From contig JBCNJP010000024.1 in the NCBI GenBank assembly GCA_039602395.1, positions 5,549,524-5,613,523 on the forward strand: a DNA stretch of 64,000 bases, given 5' to 3'. The first letter of the stretch is position 1. Each line of letters opens with the position of its first letter. The position numbers and the translations under genes are program-made. Below the pieces are notes generated by a model that searched no databases, had not been told where the DNA came from, and saw only the letters and a program-made list of their open reading frames with translations. This document shows positions 43,084 through 54,464 of this stretch, one piece after another. Source of the stretch: Deinandra increscens subsp. villosa. Taxonomy: Eukaryota; Streptophyta; Magnoliopsida; Asterales; Asteraceae.

Positions 43084-46037
43084 TTATTCATAATACCACC
43101 ATCTTAACGTTTTGATGAAATCTTGTTCGAGTTTCTTCAATGGAATCTTCTTCAGTTGTATCGGTTTCTTATACTTCAAAATCACAACTGGCTTTCCAGT
43201 GACAGGATGAATATCTGTTGGATGTTCAATGTACTTCGGTCTTTGCGGAGTCAGAAACCTAAATTTCCCTTGACATTCTTCTTTAAATTTGTTCTTGAAA
43301 ATTTCAGCTAACACATTTCCTCCATAATTCAAAAATGGACTTCTCGACAGATCTCTAACATCACACACCGGAAGAGTATTAAATCTTGTAGCGTGTTTCA
43401 GATACATCACTCCAAACTCCTTCTTGATTGCATAACACTTAAGTTCTGAGTCATACATCCAACTTATTATCCCACCAGTAGCTACACCACCTTTTCTGTC
43501 AAAATACTTCTTCTGATCAACAATCTTAGCTGGTTTCACTACTGGCAACTTCTTAGTTCTTTGTTCTTTTAACCAGGCTTCAAATAGTAATTTCTTTTCC
43601 TCTTCTTCTGATAATTTCTCAGATTCATTCAACTCTAGTTGTGCAGTTTCAGATTCTTTTTTCTTTAACTCTTTATCCATCTTTTCTTCATCTTCATTTC
43701 CAAAGAAATTGAAACCTCCAGAATGATCATCAGCAGAAAAATTTCCATACACCTTCGGATCATCCGGATATTCTTCAGCCATAATATCTTCTACTTCTAC
43801 ATGCTCTTTTTCATAATCCACATGATCATCTGAATCTTCTTCTGTATAAGGATCAGCAAACGGAACATTATCCATATCATCCACATTTAACGCAAAAATA
43901 GCAGCTAATTGCTCCTTTGAATATGGATTGATAAATTCTCCTTCTTTCAGCTCAACTCTAGAAATTGGAGTTATATCATATACTTCTTTCTCTGAAGACT
44001 CCCCTGAGCAGTAGAAGATGGTTCAGCAGCAGCAGACGAAGTTCCCACTGCATCAGCATTAGAACCATTACCACCAACTCCTCCTTCAGGATCTGGATCC
44101 TGATTCAAATATTTCATAACATCATCATCATCTTTACAACTTTCCTCGGGATCTGGTCTTCTCTCCCCATGAGCAGGTAAAGCTTTAAGCACCAGATTTA
44201 ACTGCTCACCAAGAGCAATAGAAAGTTATTGCAGTTTAGCAATCTCACGATCCTTTTCTTTATCCCGAGCTTGTAATTCAGCAATTTCTCGATCCTTCGC
44301 CTGATCTCTGGAAACCAATTCTTTTACCAGATTCTTTAACCCTCTGATTTCATCTGCCTGCTGACGATTCGTTGAATCTAACTTATCGAGTCTAGTTTGA
44401 TGAAGTGCCAGCTTCAGATCAGTAGAAGAGATGGTTGATGTTGTAGACGATGTTGTAGTAGAAGCAGAAGCCATAGTGGATGCAGAAGCAGAACCAGAAG
44501 GTCTTCTGATAATCAGCTTTCGTACTGGTGGATTACTCGAACTTTGAACATTTACAGACTTTGTGGTTGGTTGTACAGGTATAAAAGACGGAGTAGATAC
44601 TTTCTGTTTCTTACTCGGTGGAGTAAGGCCTGACTTTCTAGCATCAGCAAGAAACGAACCTTGCTTTACTGAAACATTTGGCCGAGCCATGTGTTTAATC
44701 CGCTTGCCAGTGCTTGTCATGGGAGCTTTGCCTTTATCCACTGTCTTTGTCTTTGTAACAGGTTCATTCAAAACAGGAGTATATAATGGATCATCATCTT
44801 TATCCTCAACCTGTTTGGTTCTAGTCTCATACATTGAAGTATCCAGATTCTGAGACTTTAAGTAGGCAATGTGTGCCTTAGAACCTTTCTTTACTGGAAT
44901 TTCTCTGGTATTATGCAAAATTGTGACATAATCACCAGAATCAGAATCATTGTCAGCCGACGACCAATCAGTATCATCTTCAGAAACACCAGCACCACCA
45001 ACTATCTCATCATCTAAAGTATTAACAGCTTCAGGTTCAGTAACATTCTCTGGAATAACTTGCTCGGGTTGTTCTTGTTGTTGCACAGGTTGCTGATCTT
45101 GTGCTATCGGTTGTTGTACATTTGGTGCTTGATTTGCTTGAGCCTCATGATCTTCTTTTTCATTCTCAGCAATCTCAATGGGAAAACCATTATCATTATA
45201 CTCTAATTCATCATCTGAACTTTCAGGATTTCTTGCAGCACCATCAGCAGGGGCAACATAGTTTGGATTAGCAAGATGACCAATTAGTCTCTTCACCGGT
45301 GGAGGAATGTTGTTTCCTTTTCGTTTTCGATACACCGGAATTTTGCCTACTGCAACTCGATTCATATGCTTCATCACTAAAATTGCATTCTGATTCTTCG
45401 GAAGATTTGGATGAAGTTCATTCAAGATCATTTGTAAAAACCGCGGATACATAAGACTCTTCACTTGTTTTGTCAAAATGTTTTCCTTCATATAACTGAA
45501 AATCCACCCAGAGAAATTAAACTGCCTATTCAGCACCAAAGCTGCAAAGAAAGATAGAACTTTCAAATCAAATTCCTCTTGACCTCTAGTACGATTTCCA
45601 AAACACTTGATAATCACGTGCAATAGGTACTTGTACGGAGGACTCAAATTGGCCTTTAGATACCATGAAACATACAATTGTCCATCATATTTTATTCTTC
45701 GTAACAAGGCCACCATGTCAGCTTCATCAAATTCCATTGGAAAATCAGCTTGATCGTTTAACCTTAAAACTCTTCGTACATCCTCCTCAGATATAACTAC
45801 ATCCGTTTGAAGAATTCTTGCACGAATAACTGAAGGAACCACCGAACAATCTACCTGAGCTGAATTCCAAAACATCACAAGTAAATCTTTATAAGGAGTA
45901 CACATATGAGTTGCAGCATAACAAATTCGCGATCTTCTCATGAAATCAAAGATGCCCAGAAAATGAGGTTTCCAACGTGCTGAAGCATCTAGAAAGGCAC
46001 AAACATTATGTTCTCCTTTTGATTTAAAATCTGCCAT
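43084..46037 (-). pseudogene. Copia-3 accessory gene (env-position protein)
   Basis: The likely start is the ATG at 46037 (MADFKSKGEHNVCAFLD), not the upstream in-frame ATG, because a 3' splice site lies 2 nt before it. The conserved block has LLVMFWNSAQV, VISEEDVRRVLRLND, YKYLLHVIIKC, LNRQFNFSGWIF and LMYPRFLQMIL. An acidic, Pro/Gln/Ser-rich middle and a coiled coil follow. The frame meets a TAA at 44226-44228 but stays in phase to 43971. A frameshift near 44000 leads to the frame ending at 43084. That last piece has an acidic start and a C-terminal domain with ISWMYDSELKCYAIKKE, comparable in pattern to Copia-4. Total original length would be about 980 residues. Function unknown. Confidence 0.75.
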
Positions 46038-46039
46038 AT

Positions 46040-46687
46040 CTGTAACAATCACAAACACAAACATCCATTAAAATCATAAGATAAAATCAAAATTACTTTC
46101 GAACCACTCCAATTTTACTTGAAACACTCAAACGATTAACATTTTTGGAAAATTTGATCAACGGACCATTTGCGGACCAAAATTGGTCATACGGACCATG
46201 TAGTCCGGCGGACCATGTAGTCCGGCGGACCAGATACATTGGCCGCGTACCAGATAACATCATCTAGTCCGGCGGATCATCTTGCGGATCAAATTAGTCA
46301 CGCGGACCATCTGGTCTGGCGGACCAGAATGTTGACCGCGTATCAGATTTAGTCAAGCGGACCAGACACGGACCAATTCAAATTTGGTTCAAAAGTGGTC
46401 CGCCGCGGACCATTTGGTCCGGGGGACGAACAGTTAACCGAAGAGTCTTTTGCAAATTTGACACACCAAATGGATTTTGTTGTGAAATCAAACACCAAAG
46501 GTTGATTCTCGAGTTGATTGCGATCATCTACATGTGTTTAGAAACAGTTAACATTAACAACAACCCATTTAACCCTTTCAATCCAGTTTTTGCGAAAAAT
46601 CCGAGACTAAAATCTTAAAAATTTAACAAATTAAGCAACCATAATGTAAACCAAGACCGTCAATCGAAGCGTAATCAAGCAACCTAC
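46040..46687 (-). other. Putative 5'-UTR intron of the Copia-3 accessory gene
   Basis: On the minus strand a donor TTACAG/GTAGGT at 46687 and an acceptor GTTACAG ending at 46040 bound 648 bp with no coding content. The ATG follows 2 nt after the acceptor. Inside are many CGGACCA and TGGTCCG words. Copia-4 has the same arrangement at 61054-61671. Splicing is inferred. Confidence 0.5.
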
Positions 46688-46840
46688 CTGTAACTTCAAA
46701 AATCACGAGCAGCAGTTCGTTATCCAGAGAAAAATCGAAGAAAAACTAGGTAATTTGTGAATTTAGGGTTTACAGAGAAAAATTAGAGATGGTCCGCGGG
46801 TTATGCATACCCCGGATCAGATTGATCTATATATACCTAA
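46688..46840 (-). promoter_or_regulatory. Putative internal promoter and 5'-UTR exon, Copia-3 accessory gene
   Basis: On the minus strand TATATATAG (46834-46826) is followed after about 55 nt by CTCTGTAAACCCTAAATTC, which holds a telo-box (AAACCCTAA) typical of plant 5' UTRs. The splice donor at 46688/46687 comes next. TATA, telo-box leader, donor and acceptor before the ATG together look like a plant gene start. Confidence 0.45.
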
Positions 46841-48245
46841 TGTGGTCCGCCGGGCGTACCATATGGTCCGCCGGACCACATTAAAGACCATTTTACCCCT
46901 TTAGCCCTTAATTCTCGCATTTTGCACCCGAAACTTCATCTTTTTCAAATTTGTAAAACATGATGAGCTGATTTTAGCATCGATTGTGGTTCTTTCATCA
47001 ATAATGAGCCATATCCGAATTCAGTCGATCGAAAATAAAGCAGAATAAAAATCTTTTTGATTTTTATCAAATTTATATCAAAACACACCCAAAATCTTTT
47101 TGATTTTCCAAACTTATGCTAAAAGTCACCAAAAATCTTTTTGAAATTTTCTGAAATAACAACAATATGAAAACAAGAAATTTAAATGCGATAATTTATG
47201 TTTTTGTGAGAAAGATCACAACGTTAGATCATACCAGTGAGATGCACTTAACACATTTCAATTTCAATCTATTCAGCATGCAAGTCAAGCAGTTCACGAA
47301 TACAACATTTTCATGTTTATTTCAGTCAAATCAAATCAATGTTTACTGCTTTCTGATATGAATTAGGTATAGTTATCATGCATAGAAATCATGGTACCCA
47401 CAAATTCAAGCAATTTGAGAATCTGATTTATTATCTTTTTGTCTATTTTTACTTTTCTTTTATTCATCCATGAATATTTACAGATTTAAGTCGTTCGTAG
47501 TGTTTCATGCAAAAAAAACAGAACCCTAAACAAACAACAATCAGGTCGATCCTTCGATACGCAGAGAAAATCCGATTGTTTAGGAAAATAAGAAAGTAAA
47601 AACAAGTTGAAATTGTATAACTCAGCAACAATCAGGTCTGTACTTCCGTACACGCAGAGAAAGTCCGACGAGTTATACGAAACACCAAGAAAAATAAAGC
47701 AGAACATCAAACGAACAACGATCAGGTCGATCTTTCGATACGCAGAGAAAGTCCGATCGTTTGACAAAATAAAGAAAATCAAACAAGTTTAAATCTTTCA
47801 AAAGAACGCATGCATACACTAGAACACTTATTTATCCTGTTTTTGCATTTTTCACCTTTTATCAAGATTACTCAAACACAAGAACTATGTTACACCACTG
47901 ATTTCAAGCAAGCATTATCTTTATATCATACTAGCAAGTATCAGATATTGAACAACACATTCAATGAAGCATACAAGAACCTACAGCCTTTCAATCTAGT
48001 TTATCCATGGTTAGTAACATTCACCGATGTACCATCATTTTTCACCAGGTTGGATCACATTTCTCAATATTGTATCTTTCAAATTTGTTTTAAGTTTTTG
48101 GATTTTCAAATTTTTAATGCTTTTTCATATTTTAATACAGAAAAACACACACAATTCACACTATTTTTATATTTTTCATATTAATCTCCCCCTAAAAAGC
48201 AGAAAAAATGAAAGAAAAACATTAAAAAAAAATTGATCAACTGAA
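46841..48245 (-). other. Copia-3 spacer after pol
   Basis: There is no gene. It contains CGGACCA/TGGTCCG inverted words near its left end (46850-46890), three tandem covarying hairpins (47525-47764), and a purine tract next to pol (AGGGGGAGATTAA, about 48183-48195 on the minus strand). Confidence 0.7.
47525..47764 (-). other. Three tandem copies of the covarying CUCUGC/GACCUG fold
   Basis: Three units of about 60 nt are spaced about 90 bp apart: 47525-47584, 47615-47678 and 47707-47764. Outer stems on the plus strand are CCTAAACA/TGTTTAGG, GTATAACTC/GAGTTATAC and TCAAACG/CGTTTGA, all perfectly paired but unrelated in sequence. Inside, on the element's strand, UCGGAYUUUCUCUGCG and GACCUGAUYGUUG are nearly invariant. 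The apical stem varies (AUC-GAAR-GAU, or UGUAC-GGAA-GUACA), with GNRA-like loops in two of the three. Confidence 0.65.
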
Positions 48246-51200
48246 TTAGACGGCATCTAGCTTTGTAATCCCATTAATTTGCAACAAAAATTTAAAACGA
48301 GTTTTGTCAAAAGCTTTGGTAAACAAATCAGCTCGTTGAAAATCTGTATGAATCTTTTGCAGATCAATTAATATCTTTTCGTAGCAATCCCGGATAAAAT
48401 GATATCTGATATCAATGTGCTTAGTTTTGGAATGCTGAACGGGGTTTTTCGTGAGGGAAATAGCAGTTGAATTATCAAAAAAAATCGGGGTAGTTAAAAA
48501 ATTCAAACCATAGTCGCGTAGCTGCTGTTGTATCCACAAGACTTGAGAAAAACAACTAGAAGCAGCCACATATTCTGCCTCTGCAGTAGATGTTGCAACC
48601 GAGGTTTGCTTCTTGCATTGCCATGAGACCAATCGCTCCCCTAAAAATTGACATCCAACAGTAGTTGATTTAAAATTGATCTTGCACCCACCATAATCCG
48701 AGTCAGAGTATGCTGATAACTCAAACTTATTATCATTAGGATACCAGATACCAAGATCTGGATTACCCTTCAAATAAGCAAAAATCCGTTTAACCGCTAG
48801 CATATGTGAAGCTTTCGGAGCGGCCTAATACCTAGTACACAAACAGACAGCAAACATTATATCAGGACGGGATGCGGTTAAATACATAAGAGAACCAATC
48901 ATAGCCCTAAACAATGTCGGATCAACAGATGCATCGGATTCATCTGGTTCGATACCATGTGAAACCTGAAGTGGAGTACTAGGGATCCGAACATCGCCAA
49001 TTTTGAATTGAGTCAACATGTCAGACACATATTTTGATTGATGCAAAAATATGCCTTTAGCAGACTGTTTAACTTGCAGACCTAAAAAGAAACCCATCTC
49101 TCCCATTGAGCTCATTTCAAACTTAGTTTGCATAACCCGCTCAAACTCTTTGCATAAACTGTCTTTTGTGCTACCGAAAATAATGTCATCAACACAAACC
49201 TGAACCAGCAACAAATCTTTCCCGAACTTCTTTGAAAATAGCGTACAATCCACCGTGCCACGCTAAAAACCATTTTCAAGTAAGTGAGTTGACAGAGTCT
49301 CATACCAAGCCCTGGGAGCCTGATGAAGACCATATAAAGCCTTTTCGAGCTTGTACACTTTGTCAGGAAATTCTGAATCATAAAAACCAGGTGGCTGCTT
49401 CACATAAACCTCTTCACGAATCTTCCCATTCAGAAACGCACTCTTGACATTCATCTGATACACTTTGAATCCGTGATGTGCCGCGAAAGCAAGAAATATT
49501 CTGATAGCTTCAATTCGTGAGACAGGAGCATAAACTTCATTGAAGTTAATGCCTTCTATTTTGGAAAAACCTTGAACCACCAATCGTGCCTTGTTTCTGA
49601 CAATGACACCACGATCGTCTTTTTTACATTTAAAGACCCACTTTGTGCCACACGGTTCCTTAGAGTTCTTGGGTAAATCAACAAGATGCCAAACGCCCAA
49701 CTTTGTAAATTGCTGCAACTCTTCTTGCATTGCTTCTACCCAAGAAGCATCCTCCAATGCTTTATCAACATTAGAAGGTTCTACCTGAGATAGAAAACAT
49801 GAGTGAAAAACTTCATTCTGAACCCCAGAGTCTCTGATTTCGGCAATCAAAGCATCAATATTTCCTGCCAATTGATTTCGTGTACGAACTCCCGAAGACG
49901 GATCTCCAATAATGTTTTCTTGAGGATGAATATTGTTAATCCTAAGAATTGTTGAATCAGAAAATGCCTGATTATCTGCCAAATCGTTTAAAGATGCCTC
50001 TGCCACTTCTGAACTTGATAAATCACCAATCGGTAACGAATTTGGTACAGAAGAGCTTGTACTTGGCAAATTAATTTGATCATCTACAGGTGTAGATTCA
50101 GCTTCATGAAACATACTTTCATCATCATCAGAAGAACTCATAGTGTCTAGACTAGAAGCACTCTGACTAAATGAAGCAACAGCAGTGCTTGAAAGCTTTG
50201 GAATCCATGAACCTGGACCAGGAGTTGTCAATGAGTGTAGCATAGCAGCTAAAATATCAGGATCCTCCTCTTCCTCAGATCCAGATGGTGCAACTGTGAA
50301 CGAATCAATTAGAGACTTATAATCATAAGACTGAGCATCAGCCGATTTGGGATGTAGAAAAGTATGTTTCTGACAGTCCACATTCACATGATTCTCAATA
50401 GTCTTGGAAGACGGAAGGTAAACACGCTTCATCGGATGATGATATCCAACAAAAACACCCTGAACAGCTTTTGAAGCAAACTTCCCACCTTCTTTGAGAA
50501 CCGTACAAAGACACCCAAACGGTACAAAGAAATTCAAATTAGGCTTTCGACCTTTAAGTAATTCATAACTTGTTTTATTGAATCTCTTTACAATCAGAAC
50601 GTGATTGAGCACATAACATGCAGTGTGAACAGCTTCGGACCAATATTTCATTGGTAGATTTGCATCAGCCAACAAGGTTCGAGCCGCCTCAATCAAAGTT
50701 CTATTCTTTCGTTCAGCGACTCCATTTTGTTGCGGAGTATACGACGCATTGAATTCATGAAAAATCCCAAGTGAATCACAAAATGCTGCCATCTTAGCAT
50801 TCTTAAACTCAGATCCATTATCAGTACGAATGCGACAGACTTTATGCTTGTACATTGATGGAAATTTGGATAACAGCTTCTGAATTTGATCAGGAGTTTC
50901 ATCTTTTGACGCTAGAGACAACACCCATGAAAATCGAGAAAAGTCATCCGTAATAACCAAACAATAATAACTACCCTCAATGCTGCGAACAATCACAGGA
51001 CCAAAAAGATCCATATGAAGTAGCTCTAAAGGAGTCACAATCGAATTTAAACGTTTAGACGGATGAGACTTTTTCTTTTGCTTACCTTTCTTACAGGACA
51101 CACAAACATCATGTATAGATATTTTTCTTTGAAACGCCTTCAACCAGATTATGATTTACCAAATAATTCATTTTCCGGTAATTGATATGTCCCATACAGC

Positions 51201-51654
51201 GATGCCACATGATGGAATCCTTTTCTGTAGCCTTAGAAATAAAGCATGTAGCAGGATCCGCAGATGAAGTCTGATTCATGTTCAACACATATAAGTCACG
51301 AAATCGAGGAGCTCGTACAACAATCCAATCATCAGGAATTTGGATTCCAGGTTTCAGAATTAAGCATTCTGAACTCGTGAAAGAAGCAGTGTACTGCTTA
51401 TCACAAATTTGAGAAACACTCAGCAAATTGTGTTGCAACTCTTGTACAATTTGGACTTTGTCAAATGTAATCTTCTCGTTACCCAGTTTGCCCTCACCGG
51501 TAATCTTACCACCTTTATCGCCAGCCAAAGTAACATTTCCTCCTTGAATAGGTTTAACATCTGATAGCAAGGAAATATTACCCGTCATGTGCCTGGATGC
51601 TCCACTATCAACTACCCAGAAGTTGTTGACAGCTCGCTTGCGAGCACCCTGCAC
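48246..51654 (-). pseudogene. pol: Copia-3 Pol: protease, integrase, RT, RNase H
   Basis: The frame starting at 51654 covers the protease (VVDSGASRHMTG) and the GAG-pre-integrase region, then is cut by a frameshift near 51120. The frame from 51143 carries integrase (MDLFGP, RTDNGSEF, AERKNRTLIE, all catalytic residues present) and RT, to a TAG at 49263-49265. The same frame continues at 49253-48825 (RT end), then after another stop at 48803-48246 (RNase H, YSDSDYGGC). RT motif A reads QMNVKSAFL where QMDVKSAFL is expected, and the YVDD box reads CVDD, so polymerase activity should be lost independently of the stops. Confidence 0.92.
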
Positions 51655-51664
51655 ATTTCAGCAA

Positions 51665-54449
51665 TTAATTAGTGAGTATCTGGACCCAAGCTTTCAGCTT
51701 TGGGTCGACCGGTGTCTTCGGAAAAGTCCTCAGTGGCTTTTGAGGTCAATTTAGGCAGCCACTTTTGCCTTAACCCAGAAGTAGATGAATCTGTGGTAAC
51801 ATCACTTGAAGATGCACAACCAAATGATTGTTGAGTTTTTAAATTTTTTTCTCTTTTAAGGAATTGTTTTGTGACCACTTTTCCATCTACCTGTTTTGGC
51901 TCAGAAACATTTTTAGATTTTTCAAAAATAACAGCGGAAGCTCTTTTCTCAGCCAAAACCAGACATCTTTTTCTTAGATGACCCTTTTGATGACAATGAT
52001 AACACCTCCTACAATCAACAAAAAATGCAGGAAAGTTTCCTCCTGATTCAGTTGAAGTGTTACCATCAGTCATATGTTTAACCACTTGACTTGGTTTTTT
52101 AGCTCTAAATCTCCGAGATTTATGCTTTGGAAGTGGTTTAAACAATGGACCAATATAACCAAATTGATTATAAAACCCATACTCATCAACTCCACAGTTT
52201 TCAGAATATCTTTGGGATTCGACACATTTACTTTTGTTTTTTCCAAACAATCCAAAATTTTGTTCATAATGACCAAAGTCATCATAAAAATCATAATCCT
52301 CACAGAAACCGTACGATTCATAGTCAAAACTGTTTGTTTTAGCAGAAAATTGACCATCAGAATTATAAAAATTCTTAGGTGAATACTTTGAAGTTTTTGA
52401 CTTTGATGAAAATTTCTGATCTTTTGGAGTGTGAGTCTTGACAAAATTTTGATCATCTAAACTAGTTCTAAGTTTCAACAAAGAATCAGTTTTCACATGT
52501 TCATGATCAGACACACATTTTTCTTCTGAATCAGCATAAAAGACTTTGGAAACTTTTGTTGGATCAACACAACATAATGGAAATGCTTCATCCAAAAATA
52601 TGGTATCACTACCTTTCAGACAATACATTTTCACTTTCTTAGACGATTCACCAACTTCAGTTTTACCTTTCTGTTTGTCATCAGAATTCCCAAACTTGAA
52701 ATTTTTCTTGTCTTTCTGTTAAACTTTCTGAGGTTTCTTTTGATTGACCTTAGAAACTTCATCAGGATGTCCAAATCCGATGTCATTAAACTTAGCTGAT
52801 TTCGGTAGAGGTACCAGAATTGAGTTCACATCCGGTGTGGTGGTGTTACTTACAGTTACAGACTCACGTTCGAAAAACAATCACGACCTTTTGTAAACTT
52901 TGTCATTTCAAATTCTTTCACTGTTTTTTCAGTTTCAATGATTTTCTGTGCAGCCTCTAAAGGTGTAAGTTTGTCATTCACCGAAACACCAGATTCAGAT
53001 TGTTTGAGAACTTCTTTGTCAGATTTGGACACAAGTTTGACAGGCTTTCTCTTATGAGTGCCCTTATTGTTATCAGATGAACCCTCAGCAAACATAGAAT
53101 AATCAAACACAACAGCTGGTTTGATCTCAGGTTCAGTTGATCCTTTACCATGAACAATCGGTGGAGGAACTGAAGTACACCCTGATTCTTTAAGCACTTC
53201 TTTTAAATTTTCATCTTTGCAAAGGAAACTTGCAAAGGAAGATGAATTCTTAAAATTCTCTAATTGTCATTGAAGATCTAATATTTCAATGTTTAATTCA
53301 GAAATTTTAGCATTAGCTTCTGCAAGCTTTTTCTCACAAAAAAATATAATCTTCAGTTTTGTTGTTTAACTCAATTTTTGTGCTCAGAATCACGACATGC
53401 TCACTTTTTAGTTCAGCTTTAACATCCTCCCACCTTTTTTTGTAAATGGTGACATTTTCTTCTGCTAACATGTATTTATCATAATACATAACTTTCTCAG
53501 CAGAAAGTTTTTTCATTTGATTAGCAGTTGTCATGCAAAATTCACAGATATTAGAGTTAACCTGAATATCAGCCATAAAGGCTTGATGACCATCAGCAAA
53601 GAAATATTCTCCCGGAAGATCAGGATTATCTTCAACAACTACATTTTTCTCTTCAGTGCATAGGAATGCAGACTCATCGGGATAATCTGCAGCCCAGTCA
53701 TACCCTTCTCCGGTTTGAGATACTAAAGCTTTAGAATCTGAGTTTAATCCACCAGCATTTGTATTTGAACTTGATGGATTACCATTGCTTCCTGATGCTT
53801 TGTTACTCTGAGCAGCATATTTCTGATATAACTTCGAAGTCTCCCGTTTCTTTGCCGAGCTACACTCTTTTGCGAAGTGACCATAATTTTGGCAATTGTA
53901 ACATCTAACTTTGGATTTATCAAATCCAAGTTTACCTTCGGGATTGAGATCTTTTCTGCCTGTTCTCTTCATAAACTTCTTACCTCTGCTGACAATCATA
54001 GCCATAGACCAATTGATATCCATCAATTCTAAATCATCCGGGTCTATTTGTTCATAATCCTCATCGGTCAATTCAGCACTAGTCAATTTTCCTGCTATTA
54101 CTCCATCATATGACGAAATCATCGCTGAAAATAGTGCCATAAAATCATTTGTTGTTTTAGCTAAAAAAGCACTTTGATTTGATGTTGGAATAGAGGATGA
54201 TTGACTTGAATAAACCGGGTATGTCACTGCAGCTTTTTGAGTAAAAGTGTCACTCGAAGAACCCCGAGACATATTTGCTTGGCCACTTGAAGTATTTTCA
54301 ACATAAAATGCAGTTGTTGGTGGATTTGAATTAGCTTTCGCTTTTGCATGCATAGTAGATGCATTCTCACCAAAATATAGACCCGGATTTTGAACTTGAG
54401 CTGGTTGAGTTTTAACTCGTTTCATGTCTAATTCCCGATAAAAGAGTTT
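51665..54449 (-). pseudogene. gag: Copia-3 Gag, N-terminally truncated
   Basis: Three open pieces remain in shifting frames: 54425-53334 (363 aa; CCHC CYNCQNYGHFAKEC near residue 175, then a coiled coil), 53197-52856, and 52634-51669 (321 aa, with a second CCHC-like CYHCHQKGHLRKRC). In another frame the end reads LKAWVQILTN-stop (TAA at 51667-51665), matching the AWV..N-stop Gag end of Copia-1 and Copia-2. Gag similarity continues upstream of 54425 as KLFYRELDMKR to about 54449 and then breaks. The capsid domain is missing. Confidence 0.8.
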
Positions 54450-54464
54450 AGCCTGTCACATGCA

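Larger units (their letters stand above)
42520..54450 (-). mobile_element. Copia-3: Sirevirus-like element, 5'-truncated, minus strand
   Basis: From right to left it holds partial gag, pol, a 2.2-kb spacer, the accessory gene, a polypurine tract (42807-42816) and the 3' LTR (42520-42806). The 5' LTR, primer site and Gag N-terminus are missing: the homology stops at about 54450, where Copia-4 begins in the opposite orientation. The coding parts carry stops, frameshifts and lost RT catalytic residues. Confidence 0.88.

Noticed and set aside
42331..43107. Small ORFs around the Copia-3 LTR
   Set aside because: They overlap the LTR and the antisense of the accessory gene; no start context or domain.
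47525..47764. CRISPR-like array, because of about 90-bp spaced repeats
   Set aside because: The context is a plant retrotransposon, there are only three units, and the variable parts are paired stems rather than spacers.
47525..47764. Hammerhead ribozyme, because of the CUGAU string and the small stems
   Set aside because: The CUGAUGA and GAAA core strands are not present in the right order.
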